Below the pieces are notes generated by a model. That model saw only the letters and a list, made by a program, of their open reading frames with translations, ran no database searches and was not told the origin of the DNA. The position numbers were made by a program, and so were the translations under genes. Shown piece by piece: positions 9,481 to 17,274 of a stretch of DNA of 64,000 nt. The stretch comes from Aurantibacter aestuarii (GTDB lineage Bacteria > Bacteroidota > Bacteroidia > Flavobacteriales > Flavobacteriaceae): contig NZ_PXOQ01000009.1 of NCBI RefSeq assembly GCF_003008425.1, positions 689,501-753,500 of the forward strand. The letters are read 5' to 3'. Positions within the stretch are counted from its first letter, which is position 1, and each line of letters opens with the position of its first letter.

Positions 9481-9488
9481 TAAATTTG
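9481..9488 (+). promoter_or_regulatory. -7 promoter box for the T9SS protein gene at 9511
   Basis: TAAATTTG is a perfect TAnnTTTG match. An ATG at 9490 lies 1 nt after this box and would be upstream of or at the transcript start, so the box decides for the in-frame ATG at 9511. Confidence 0.55.
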
Positions 9489-9510
9489 TATGATTATCAA
9501 TTTTTTTACT

Positions 9511-11319
9511 ATGAGAAAAATTACCTTACTACTATCCTTTCTTTTTTGTTTGAGTATATCTTATGCTCAACTTAACGTTAGAAATAATGCTTACATTTAT
9601 GTTGATGATGAGATTGTTTTTGTAGAAAACAATGTTAACCTTCAAGAAACTACAACCAATTTTTATTTACGTAATGAAGCGCAATTAATACAAGGGAATC
9701 AAACAATTGCAAATTCTGGAGATGGAGATTTAAGTCAGCTAGAGCCTGTTAAAAATGATTTTTACAGTTATAATGCTTGGGCGCTACCTGTTGGACAGAC
9801 TGGAAACCCAAGTGAGTTTATGTTAGCTTCTGAAGGTACTGCAGCAAATGGTTTTATAGAAACTGGTGGGCTTAATTTTGTTAATGGTTACACTCCAAAT
9901 AATGCTGCGGCTACATCAGAAATGGCTAAATATTGGTTGTGGGCTTTTTTACCTGGTTCAGTTTATGCAGACTGGGATTGGTTAGGTGATTTAACTACTA
10001 CGATAGACCCTGGTTATGGTTTTTTAATGAAAGGTGCTTATGTTACCGATATTAATAACAGTTTAGACTTTAGAGGTTTACCTAATAGTGCAGATGTTTT
10101 AATTGATGTTAATCCTGCACAATTTACTTTAGCTGGTAATCCATACCCAAGTGCTTTAGATGCTCTTGACTTTATACATGAGCCAGCTAACGCAGGTAAA
10201 TTAGAGGATGGAACTTTATACTATTACATTCACAATGGTAATGGCTCTCACAATCTGTTAGCGTATCAATATGCATATGCAACCTACACAATAAATGCTG
10301 CTGGAACGGTTGAAACTAAACCTGACCCTGCAATTCAAAATGCAGATATCACAGGAAATAGTCCAACTCCTGCAACTGGAAATTATACAAACCCAGGACA
10401 ACGTTATATTTCAATAAGTCAAGGTTTTTTCGTACAAGGTGACTCATTAATGGTTGGGTCTGATCAACTAATATTCAGAAATTCACACAGAAATTATGTA
10501 AAACGTAGTGACCCTACATCTACTACAGCAAGATCTTCAAATTCTAATAGTTCATTAAGTGCTACTAACTTTGGTGCAGAAAATTTAATCCAGTATAATG
10601 CACAAGGTTATTCTATAATGCCTGCAGAATATAAAAGATTTAGATTTAATGTAACTTTTATTAATCAAAAAGTAAAAAGACAATTAATTCATACTTTTGG
10701 TGATCATTTAACACCTGGGAAAGATTACGGCTATGAAACACGTGTTTCTCCTGTTAACTCAACAGATGCATATTTCTTTAATGTAAATAGAAAACTTAAT
10801 AGTATTGCAGATGCTTATGATGTTGATATGAAAATTCCATTTGCATTAAAATTAGCTACAGACCAAGTTATTAATTTTGGATTAAAAGATGTTCAAAATT
10901 TTGAAGCTAATCAGCCTATCTATTTGCACGATTTAAATACAGATGAATATTTTAACATTGCCACTAACGACCACCAAATGTCTTTACCTGCAGGAGATTA
11001 TTCAAGTAGATTTGAGATTACATTTAAAAACAACGAGCAAGTGTTAAGTGTTATTGAAAATGAATTAAATGATTTTAACATCTATCAAAATAATAACGTA
11101 CAAACCCTTAATATATTAAACCCTAACAGATTAGATGTATCTAATGTAGCACTTTATGATGTTACTGGTAAACAAATATTTAAAAGTTTAGAAATGAACA
11201 CGAAACAACGATTTGAAGTTTCTACAAGTAATTTAAGCGATGGTGTTTATATTGTTAAGGTAGATTTTGAAAGCGGTGCTTCAACAAGTAAAAAACTAGT
11301 AATTGGTAACAAGAACTAG
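9511..11319 (+). CDS. secreted T9SS type A sorting domain protein
   Basis: About 602 residues from ATG 9511. The chosen start gives a normal signal peptide (MRKITLLLSFLFCLSISYAQ). The longer start at 9490 adds seven residues and sits against the promoter box. The body is Asn/Thr-rich and beta-type, with the GNPYPSALDALDF and GFLMKGAYV segments often seen in flavobacterial surface proteins. The last 80 residues form a T9SS sorting domain (VALYDVTGKQIFKS, LSDGVYIVKVDF, KKLVIGNKN). It would be exported by T9SS and attached to or released from the cell surface. The passenger function is unknown. Confidence 0.85.
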   Translation: MRKITLLLSFLFCLSISYAQLNVRNNAYIYVDDEIVFVENNVNLQETTTNFYLRNEAQLIQGNQTIANSGDGDLSQLEPVKNDFYSYNAWALPVGQTGNPSEFMLASEGTAANGFIETGGLNFVNGYTPNNAAATSEMAKYWLWAFLPGSVYADWDWLGDLTTTIDPGYGFLMKGAYVTDINNSLDFRGLPNSADVLIDVNPAQFTLAGNPYPSALDALDFIHEPANAGKLEDGTLYYYIHNGNGSHNLLAYQYAYATYTINAAGTVETKPDPAIQNADITGNSPTPATGNYTNPGQRYISISQGFFVQGDSLMVGSDQLIFRNSHRNYVKRSDPTSTTARSSNSNSSLSATNFGAENLIQYNAQGYSIMPAEYKRFRFNVTFINQKVKRQLIHTFGDHLTPGKDYGYETRVSPVNSTDAYFFNVNRKLNSIADAYDVDMKIPFALKLATDQVINFGLKDVQNFEANQPIYLHDLNTDEYFNIATNDHQMSLPAGDYSSRFEITFKNNEQVLSVIENELNDFNIYQNNNVQTLNILNPNRLDVSNVALYDVTGKQIFKSLEMNTKQRFEVSTSNLSDGVYIVKVDFESGASTSKKLVIGNKN

Positions 11320-11346
11320 TTTTTAAGACTAATTACTTTAGTCATG

Positions 11347-11394
11347 ATAGCCTTAAATAAAATAGTATATATTTTATTTAAGGCTATTTTTTTT
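11347..11394 (+). terminator. strong intrinsic terminator of the T9SS gene
   Basis: A perfect 17-bp stem: ATAGCCTTAAATAAAAT at 11347-11363 pairs with 11371-11387 around the 7-nt loop AGTATAT, followed by eight T. It lies 27 nt after the stop at 11319. It overlaps the longest possible start of the DUF2752 gene. Confidence 0.85.
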
Positions 11395-11412
11395 ATAATT
11401 GACGACCTACAA

Positions 11413-11676
11413 ATGTTACCATGTATTAGCAAACAAATACTAAACATAACTTGTCCCGGCTGTGGACTACAAAGATCTGTTTTACTTTTGTATTATAAAG
11501 AATTTTACAAGGCATTCTTAATGTACCCTGCTATATATTTTTTATTAATATTACTAATACTTATATTTTTAAAAACGATATTCAAAAAATTAAAAGTTCA
11601 AAAAAGCATAAATACTATAGCTATATTAACCATTTCAACTATTTTTATAAACTATATCATAAAACTAATTCTCTAA
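11413..11676 (+). CDS. DUF2752 membrane protein
   Basis: An 87-residue protein from ATG 11413, beginning MLPCISKQ. It carries the family signature CPGCGLQRSVLLLYYKEFYKAF, followed by two hydrophobic helices. DUF2752 proteins are small inner-membrane proteins of unknown function. A longer in-frame start at ATG 11344 would add 23 residues encoded entirely by the perfect terminator hairpin and its T tract, so I prefer 11413. The CCC-motif gene begins 1 nt after the stop; these two kinds of gene often sit together. Confidence 0.75.
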   Translation: MLPCISKQILNITCPGCGLQRSVLLLYYKEFYKAFLMYPAIYFLLILLILIFLKTIFKKLKVQKSINTIAILTISTIFINYIIKLIL

Positions 11677-11677
11677 A

Positions 11678-12007
11678 ATGAAAAAATCTTTAAATCCAAC
11701 CTTAGTCTACGTTTTATCTATTATTGGCTTGTTGTGTTGCTGTATTGCAGGAAGCGGTATCTTTTTGTCTGCTCCAGCATTTTATATTGCACATACTAAA
11801 GTAAAAGATGCACAATTAAATCCAGACGATTATGAAGGCGATATTAATGCTATGAATACTGCCAAAATTATTGCACTTTTAGTATTAATTATAAACGTTA
11901 TTATGGTTATAAGAGTTATTTATGTACTAAGTACAAATGACTGGGATGCCATTATGGAACAATCCAGAATACTTATGGAAGAATATCAAAAAAATAGTGG
12001 CAACTAA
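11678..12007 (+). CDS. CCC-motif membrane protein (DUF4190-like)
   Basis: A 109-residue protein with two transmembrane helices. Three consecutive cysteines (residues 20-22) lie in helix 1 (IIGLLCCCIAGSG), a hallmark of the family named for that motif. Helix 2 is at about 63-83. The middle segment HTKVKDAQLNPDDYEG is like DUF4190. The role is unknown. It is probably cotranscribed with DUF2752 and ends before a bidirectional terminator. Confidence 0.75.
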   Translation: MKKSLNPTLVYVLSIIGLLCCCIAGSGIFLSAPAFYIAHTKVKDAQLNPDDYEGDINAMNTAKIIALLVLIINVIMVIRVIYVLSTNDWDAIMEQSRILMEEYQKNSGN

Positions 12008-12028
12008 GCTCTGTCTATCCTATAAACA

Positions 12029-12058
12029 AAAAAAATCGACCAATAGGTCGATTTTTTT
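12029..12058. terminator. bidirectional intrinsic terminator
   Basis: A-rich arm 12029-12041 ending ATCGACC pairs with GGTCGAT plus a T tract at 12046-12058. The stem is 13 bp with loop AATA. It lies between the convergent CCC-motif gene and rocD and can serve both. Confidence 0.85.
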
Positions 12059-12077
12059 ATTTTCACTAAATGCTTAA

Positions 12078-13355
12078 TTATTCAAATTGTTTTAATGTTG
12101 AAATAATAATTTGAACACAGTCTAATAACTCCTGTTCTGTCATTACTAAAGGTGGCGCAAATCTAATGATATTTCCATGAGTAGGCTTAGCCAGTAAACC
12201 ATTATCTCTTAATGCCATACAAATATTCCAAGCAGTTTCACTGTCTTCATCATCATTAATAACAATAGCATTTAATAAACCTTTACCTCTTACTAAACTT
12301 ACCAGCTCTGTAGTTTCTATATATTTATTTAATTCCGCTCTAAAAAGATTACCTAAATCAAACGCTTTTTGAGCTAAATTTTCGTCTTTAACCACATCTA
12401 ACGCTGCCATAGCGACCGCTGCAGCGACAGGATTACCGCCAAAAGTACTTCCGTGGTTTCCTGGTTTAATAACATTCATTATAGGGTTGTTCGCCAAAAC
12501 TGCACTAACAGGATATGCTCCTCCTGACAATGCTTTACCTAAAATTAAAATATCTGGTTTTACTTCAGGTGTTCCTGAACAGTTTTTATTTTCACAGTTA
12601 CAGTTTCCACAAGTGGCTAACAAACGTCCTGTTCTTGCTATTCCTGTTTGTACCTCATCGGCAATAAAAAGTACATTATGTTTTTCACATAATGCTTTTG
12701 CTTTAGATAAATAGTCTTCACTTGGCACATAAACTCCGGCTTCTCCCTGAATAGGCTCTACTAAAAATCCTGCAACATTTTTATTATTTTCTAAAGTATG
12801 TTGTAAGGCTTGTAAATTATCGTATTCAATTTTAATAAATCCATTGGTATAAGGCCCAAAGTTTTTACGTGCTACAGGATCGTTAGAAAAAGAAATAATC
12901 GTTGTTGTCCTACCGTGAAAATTATTTTGGCAAACTATTATTTCAGCTTCATTCTCATCGATTCCTTTTACTTCGTAAGCCCATTTTCTACAAATTTTTA
13001 AAGCCGTTTCTACTGCTTCTGCACCCGTATTCATTGGCAATAACTTATCAAAGTGAAAAAACTCGGAAGCATATTTTTCAAATTTCCCTAGCATATCATT
13101 ATAAAATGCTCGAGAAGTTAATGTTAATTGTTTTGCTTGATCCACCATTGCCCCAACAATTTTTGGGTGACAATGTCCTTGATTTACTGCCGAGTAAGCA
13201 GATAAAAAGTCATAATATTTTTTTCCTTCTACATCCCAAACATAAACACCATCACCTTTACTTAACACGACCGGTAAGGGGTGATAATTGTGGGCTCCAT
13301 ATTTGTTTTCTAAATCCATCGCATCCTGCGACGTTAATTGGTCTAAAACAGCCAT
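12078..13355 (-). CDS. rocD: ornithine--oxo-acid aminotransferase
   Basis: A 425-residue class III PLP aminotransferase. It converts ornithine and 2-oxoglutarate to glutamate semialdehyde and glutamate in arginine/proline metabolism. It shows the family N-terminus (NKYGAHNYHPLPVVLSKG), the NTGAEAVETALK PLP loop (109-120), the DEVQTG motif (D233) and the Schiff-base lysine K274 (ILGKALSGG). A short insert between the two last motifs carries four cysteines (C249, C252, C254, C259), spaced like a metal knuckle. The gene is monocistronic, with a terminator downstream at 12029-12058. Confidence 0.93.
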   Translation of the reverse strand: MAVLDQLTSQDAMDLENKYGAHNYHPLPVVLSKGDGVYVWDVEGKKYYDFLSAYSAVNQGHCHPKIVGAMVDQAKQLTLTSRAFYNDMLGKFEKYASEFFHFDKLLPMNTGAEAVETALKICRKWAYEVKGIDENEAEIIVCQNNFHGRTTTIISFSNDPVARKNFGPYTNGFIKIEYDNLQALQHTLENNKNVAGFLVEPIQGEAGVYVPSEDYLSKAKALCEKHNVLFIADEVQTGIARTGRLLATCGNCNCENKNCSGTPEVKPDILILGKALSGGAYPVSAVLANNPIMNVIKPGNHGSTFGGNPVAAAVAMAALDVVKDENLAQKAFDLGNLFRAELNKYIETTELVSLVRGKGLLNAIVINDDEDSETAWNICMALRDNGLLAKPTHGNIIRFAPPLVMTEQELLDCVQIIISTLKQFE

Positions 13356-13458
13356 TTTTTTTTAATTTTTTTAAGTTATAAAGTAGCCATTCCTTCTATA
13401 CCTTTATCCTTTCGAAAGCTCGAAAATTCAGCGTGGGAGAGAAATCACCCCTAAAAGA

Positions 13459-14073
13459 CTATTTTAGTTTGTATAGTCTTGATGTCATGGTAAAGTTAAT
13501 CATTTCTGCAACTGTGCGCAAATTTAACTTCTCTCTTATGTTTTGTTTATGCTTTTCTACTGTTTGATTAGAAATGTTTAAAACCTCTGCAATCTCTTTA
13601 CTGGAGTTACCATTAGACAACGTAACAAGCACCTGCTTTTCTCGTTTGGTTAGTAAGGCGATTTTATCTGAGTTATCTATTAAACCTTTAGAAGCTTGGT
13701 CTCTCTTTTTAAAATTTAATAGAGCTAAATTTATTGTGGCTTTTAATTGAGACTCATTAAATGGTTTTAATATATAAGCAAAAGGGCTGGTTGCTTCTGC
13801 TCTTTTTATGATATCATCATCGGAATAAGCGGTTAAATACACCACAGGTATTTTCTTAATTGTATTAAAATGTGATATAATTTCAATACCGTCTTTTTTA
13901 GAGTTTAGATTAATATCGGTTATAATAATATCGTATGTATTTGATGTAAAAAACGTTATAGCTTCTTCTTCATTTTTTGAAACATCAACTTTAGAAAATT
14001 TTTGCTTTTCTAAAGTCATTTTTAAATCTTTAGCAATTATTAACTCATCTTCAATTAATAAAATATGCAACAT
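13459..14073 (-). CDS. LuxR/NarL-family response regulator
   Basis: A 204-residue protein. The receiver domain (1-115) has the acidic pocket ED at 8-9, the phosphoacceptor Asp53 (IITDINL), Thr81 and Lys103 (ILKPF). The linker leads to a LuxR-type helix-turn-helix (about 139-195: LTKREKQVLVTLSNGNSSKE, then TVEKHKQNIREKL). It is encoded 2 nt downstream of the sensor kinase, so it is the cognate regulator. It likely binds DNA as a dimer; a candidate site is the 25-bp repeat at 17163 and 21107 (inference). Confidence 0.9.
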   Translation of the reverse strand: MLHILLIEDELIIAKDLKMTLEKQKFSKVDVSKNEEEAITFFTSNTYDIIITDINLNSKKDGIEIISHFNTIKKIPVVYLTAYSDDDIIKRAEATSPFAYILKPFNESQLKATINLALLNFKKRDQASKGLIDNSDKIALLTKREKQVLVTLSNGNSSKEIAEVLNISNQTVEKHKQNIREKLNLRTVAEMINFTMTSRLYKLK

Positions 14074-14075
14074 AA

Positions 14076-17000
14076 TTAAGTTATTATTTGTTTTGGAACA
14101 GTAACATGATGTGTAACACCTCGGTTAGATTTAGTGATTATTTTACCATTTAATTGGCTTACCATATCATGGATTAAATCTAACCCTAAAGAATCATCAT
14201 TAATTTTAGATGTATTATAGCCTACTCCATTGTCTTCAGTTACTAATTCTATATGATTTTTATGGTTATAAATATTAATTTTTAAAAAATTATCTTCTTT
14301 ATATTTTGGAAAAGCATGTTTTACAGTGTTTGTAATAATTTCATTAATAATTAACCCAAATAGGGTTGTATTGAGCCCTTCCATTTCTACGTTCGCACAA
14401 TTATAAACCATATTAAAATTAATATTATTCTCATCTGATAATGTAGCCATAATATTTTCACAAAGCTCTTCGGTAAATAGCTTAATATTAACTTTTTCAT
14501 GATTTACGGCAATTTTATCCTCTAAATGAGAGATTGTTAAAATCCTATTTTTAGCAACTTTTAATGCATTTTTTGCAGTTTCATCTTTTAAATGGTAGGA
14601 TTGAATATTAAGTAAACTTGAAATAATTTGTAAATTATTTTTAACACGATGTCTCAATTCTCTCATTAAGAATTTTATATTTTCCTTTTGGCTTTCAGAT
14701 TCTGAATAAGCTAATTCTAAGGCATCTTGTTTTTTGGAAATTTCTCTTGTACGTTCTTTAACAATTAATTCTAACTTTAATTTATCGGATTTTAATTGTC
14801 TCGTTTTTAAAAAGTAAATAAAAAGTAAGGTCGACAGTATTGCCAAAACTAATGTGATTTTAAACCAAACAGTTTGATACCACGGCGGAATTATAGTTAA
14901 TGAAAGCTTGTCTATATGTTTACTCCAGATTCCATTATCGTTAGTAGCCTTAATTTGAAATTCGTATTCTCCTGGGTCTAAATTGGTATAAGTAGTCGAT
15001 TTGTCTTTAGTTACACTTCTCCAATCTTTATCAAACCCAATCAAACGATAGCTATAGTTGACCTTTTCTGGGTTCATAAAATTTAGAGCTGAATAATTGA
15101 AACTAATTACATTTTCGTTACTCTTAAATGACAAGTCATTTAAAAAAAGTATATTTTTCTCTATTGGCTCATTAAACAAATCTACTTGTTCTATATATAC
15201 TTTAGGAGCATGAGGATTCTTTATTATACTGGTAGGATCAAAAATATTTACGCCATCTACGCCACCAAAATAAAACAACCCATTTTTGTCTTTATAACCT
15301 GCTTTACCATTAAACTCATTATTTTGTAAACCATCGTTCTTTGTATAGTTTGTAAAATTATTTGATTCTTGATTAAAAACTGAAAGTCCAAAATTAGTAC
15401 TCACCCAAAGTTGATTATTTTGATCTACTAAAATGCTATAAATAAAGTCATTAGGTAAACCTTTTTGTTTATAAAATAATGTTGTTTCTGTTTTAGTAAG
15501 TTTTGTTAATCCCACACTTGTGCCAAACCATATAGCGCCACTTAAATCCTCCGTGATAGAAAAAATTCTATTACTACTAAGGTTAAAATGCTTTGTGTTT
15601 TCTGTATATGTTTTTATGGAACCATCGGGTTGTATTTTAAAAACGCCATCATCTGTACCTAACCAGATATTAGATTTTGAATCCTTATATGAGCATCGAG
15701 CTCTATTAACACTTAGTCCATTTAGAAGAAAAGAAATAAATTTATTTTCTTGTATTAAGTAGCGGTATAAACCACCAGACCATGTTGCTACCAATAATTC
15801 ATTTTTATTAATAGGAAGAATTTCAATAACATCTCTATCGGAAAGCTTATCGGATGTTGAAATCATTTCTTCAAACGTATCAGTTTTACGATTATGTTTT
15901 AAAAGTCCACTTGTAAAACCTCCGGCCCAAATAGTGCCATTATAATCTTTCGCTATTGTATAAATTAATGGTTCTCCCATTAAATTATATTGTTTAAAGG
16001 ATTTATTTATGGGATTATATTTTAATAAATCACTAGAAGCACCAATATATAGACTTTCAGGATTATCTTTTAAAAATTGAAAAGAACTAATTTTATTTGA
16101 GGAACTATAACCATCTAAAACCAGGCGTAAAGTTTTAAATTTTTCTTGGAACTCGTTAAAATGTAACAATCCTTCGCCTTCAGTTCCTATCCATAAATTA
16201 CCTTTATTATCATCTAGAAATGATTCTACACTTATTTTATTAAATAAGATATCTTCTTGTGTTTTAAAAAGTACTTTTTTTATATTTTGAGTTGCAACAT
16301 TATATGAATAAACCCCATTTGAAGTTCCTATTAAAAGCACCTTATCATCTAATTTATGAAACGCTTTTACTTTAGCTTTCAATGTATAAAATCTACTGCT
16401 ATTATCGTTGTTGTTTTTTATGTAGAAACCGCTTTCTGTACCAAAAAAAATGTTATTTTTAAGTTGAGTTGCGCAGTTATAAATCTCTTTATTAAAGGAA
16501 GCGTTTGAGGTTAATTTATTTTGGGTTAGATTAAAATTTAAAACACCAAAATTAGTGGCCAATAAAATGTTATTACTGTTTTCTAAATAAATTCCATTTA
16601 CTGAATTTTCAACATCAAAAACAGGAAGCTTAAAAGTTTGGTGTGTGTTTCTTTTTCTGTTAAAAATTATAAAGTGGTCTTGTGCACCAAATAATAAATA
16701 TGTTTTATTAATACTGAAAATTTTATAAGCTCGCTGTAATTTTTCATTATCAATATCAACCTTTAGATTAAAAAAAGATTTTTTTGAAGGAATGTATCCA
16801 TTTATACCCTTAGTATTTGTTGCAATCCATAAAGTATCATTTGTAAATAATAAATCTCTAATATGATCATCTTTAATACTTAAAGAATCGGACGGATTAT
16901 GCAAATAGGGCTTAAATTTATAACTATTAAAGCGATGCAATCCATCTTCGGTACCTGCCCACAAATAACCTAAATCGTCTAAAGCTAATCCTTTTACATT

Positions 17001-17129
17001 AAGTTGAAGTAAGCCTTCTTTTTGTCCTAAAATATTAACAGTTAGTGTATCTAATTCTTTAATATTCTGACTTACACACAGTTGAACAGTAAATAAGAGG
17101 AATAAAAAATATAAAAAATTAAGTTTCAA
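14076..17129 (-). CDS. two-component sensor kinase with ligand-binding propeller and Y_Y_Y domain
   Basis: A 1017-residue membrane kinase. It has a signal peptide (1-20), about a dozen periplasmic beta-propeller repeats (GLALDDLGYLWAGTEDGLHR type, residues 40-640), and a Y_Y_Y domain (about 690-755: NYSYRLIGFDKDW, TNLDPGEYEFQIKA). One transmembrane helix at about 762-784 is followed by a short coiled coil. The phosphoacceptor region has the HisKA_2 type motif RELRHRVKNNLQ (about residue 826), and a HATPase domain (N-box INEIITNTVKHAF, then EDNGVGY) ends the protein. Unlike classical hybrid SusR-type proteins, the receiver and DNA-binding parts are on a separate gene. It is divergent from the leucine-rich T9SS gene. 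Confidence 0.9.
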   Translation of the reverse strand: MKLNFLYFLFLLFTVQLCVSQNIKELDTLTVNILGQKEGLLQLNVKGLALDDLGYLWAGTEDGLHRFNSYKFKPYLHNPSDSLSIKDDHIRDLLFTNDTLWIATNTKGINGYIPSKKSFFNLKVDIDNEKLQRAYKIFSINKTYLLFGAQDHFIIFNRKRNTHQTFKLPVFDVENSVNGIYLENSNNILLATNFGVLNFNLTQNKLTSNASFNKEIYNCATQLKNNIFFGTESGFYIKNNNDNSSRFYTLKAKVKAFHKLDDKVLLIGTSNGVYSYNVATQNIKKVLFKTQEDILFNKISVESFLDDNKGNLWIGTEGEGLLHFNEFQEKFKTLRLVLDGYSSSNKISSFQFLKDNPESLYIGASSDLLKYNPINKSFKQYNLMGEPLIYTIAKDYNGTIWAGGFTSGLLKHNRKTDTFEEMISTSDKLSDRDVIEILPINKNELLVATWSGGLYRYLIQENKFISFLLNGLSVNRARCSYKDSKSNIWLGTDDGVFKIQPDGSIKTYTENTKHFNLSSNRIFSITEDLSGAIWFGTSVGLTKLTKTETTLFYKQKGLPNDFIYSILVDQNNQLWVSTNFGLSVFNQESNNFTNYTKNDGLQNNEFNGKAGYKDKNGLFYFGGVDGVNIFDPTSIIKNPHAPKVYIEQVDLFNEPIEKNILFLNDLSFKSNENVISFNYSALNFMNPEKVNYSYRLIGFDKDWRSVTKDKSTTYTNLDPGEYEFQIKATNDNGIWSKHIDKLSLTIIPPWYQTVWFKITLVLAILSTLLFIYFLKTRQLKSDKLKLELIVKERTREISKKQDALELAYSESESQKENIKFLMRELRHRVKNNLQIISSLLNIQSYHLKDETAKNALKVAKNRILTISHLEDKIAVNHEKVNIKLFTEELCENIMATLSDENNINFNMVYNCANVEMEGLNTTLFGLIINEIITNTVKHAFPKYKEDNFLKINIYNHKNHIELVTEDNGVGYNTSKINDDSLGLDLIHDMVSQLNGKIITKSNRGVTHHVTVPKQIIT

Positions 17130-17162
17130 TTAATTTGGTTTTCAGTTGGGATAGTAAGTTAC

Positions 17163-17187
17163 AAAAAATACATAAAATTAGGTATTT
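17163..17187. repeat. 25-bp direct repeat, copy 1 (inverted-repeat operator candidate)
   Basis: An identical 25-mer occurs at 21107-21131. Its core is AAATACATAAA followed directly by ATTAGGTATTT, two half-sites matching in 9 of 11 positions when one is reverse-complemented. This copy lies between the divergent kinase (start 17129) and the leucine-rich T9SS gene (start 17275). Confidence 0.8.
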
Positions 17188-17274
17188 CATAAGCCTATTA
17201 TCTTCCTTAATTTTATATCTGTTAAATCAACACACTTAAATAACTAATAAACAGGTGTTTAAAAAAACAACTTC

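Noticed and set aside
12902-13381. 159-codon plus-strand open frame opposite rocD.
   Set aside because: It lies antisense to a clear rocD gene and its translation has no domain or signal; it is a shadow frame.
13409-13418. 10-bp palindrome CTTTCGAAAG upstream of rocD.
   Set aside because: Single short palindrome with no second copy or promoter relation that I can see; chance is likely.
13381-13445. Minus-strand run of 22 sense codons before a stop, resembling the C-terminus of a protein, upstream of rocD.
   Set aside because: Too short and bounded by in-frame stops on its upstream side; no family could be recognised, so a gene remnant cannot be supported.
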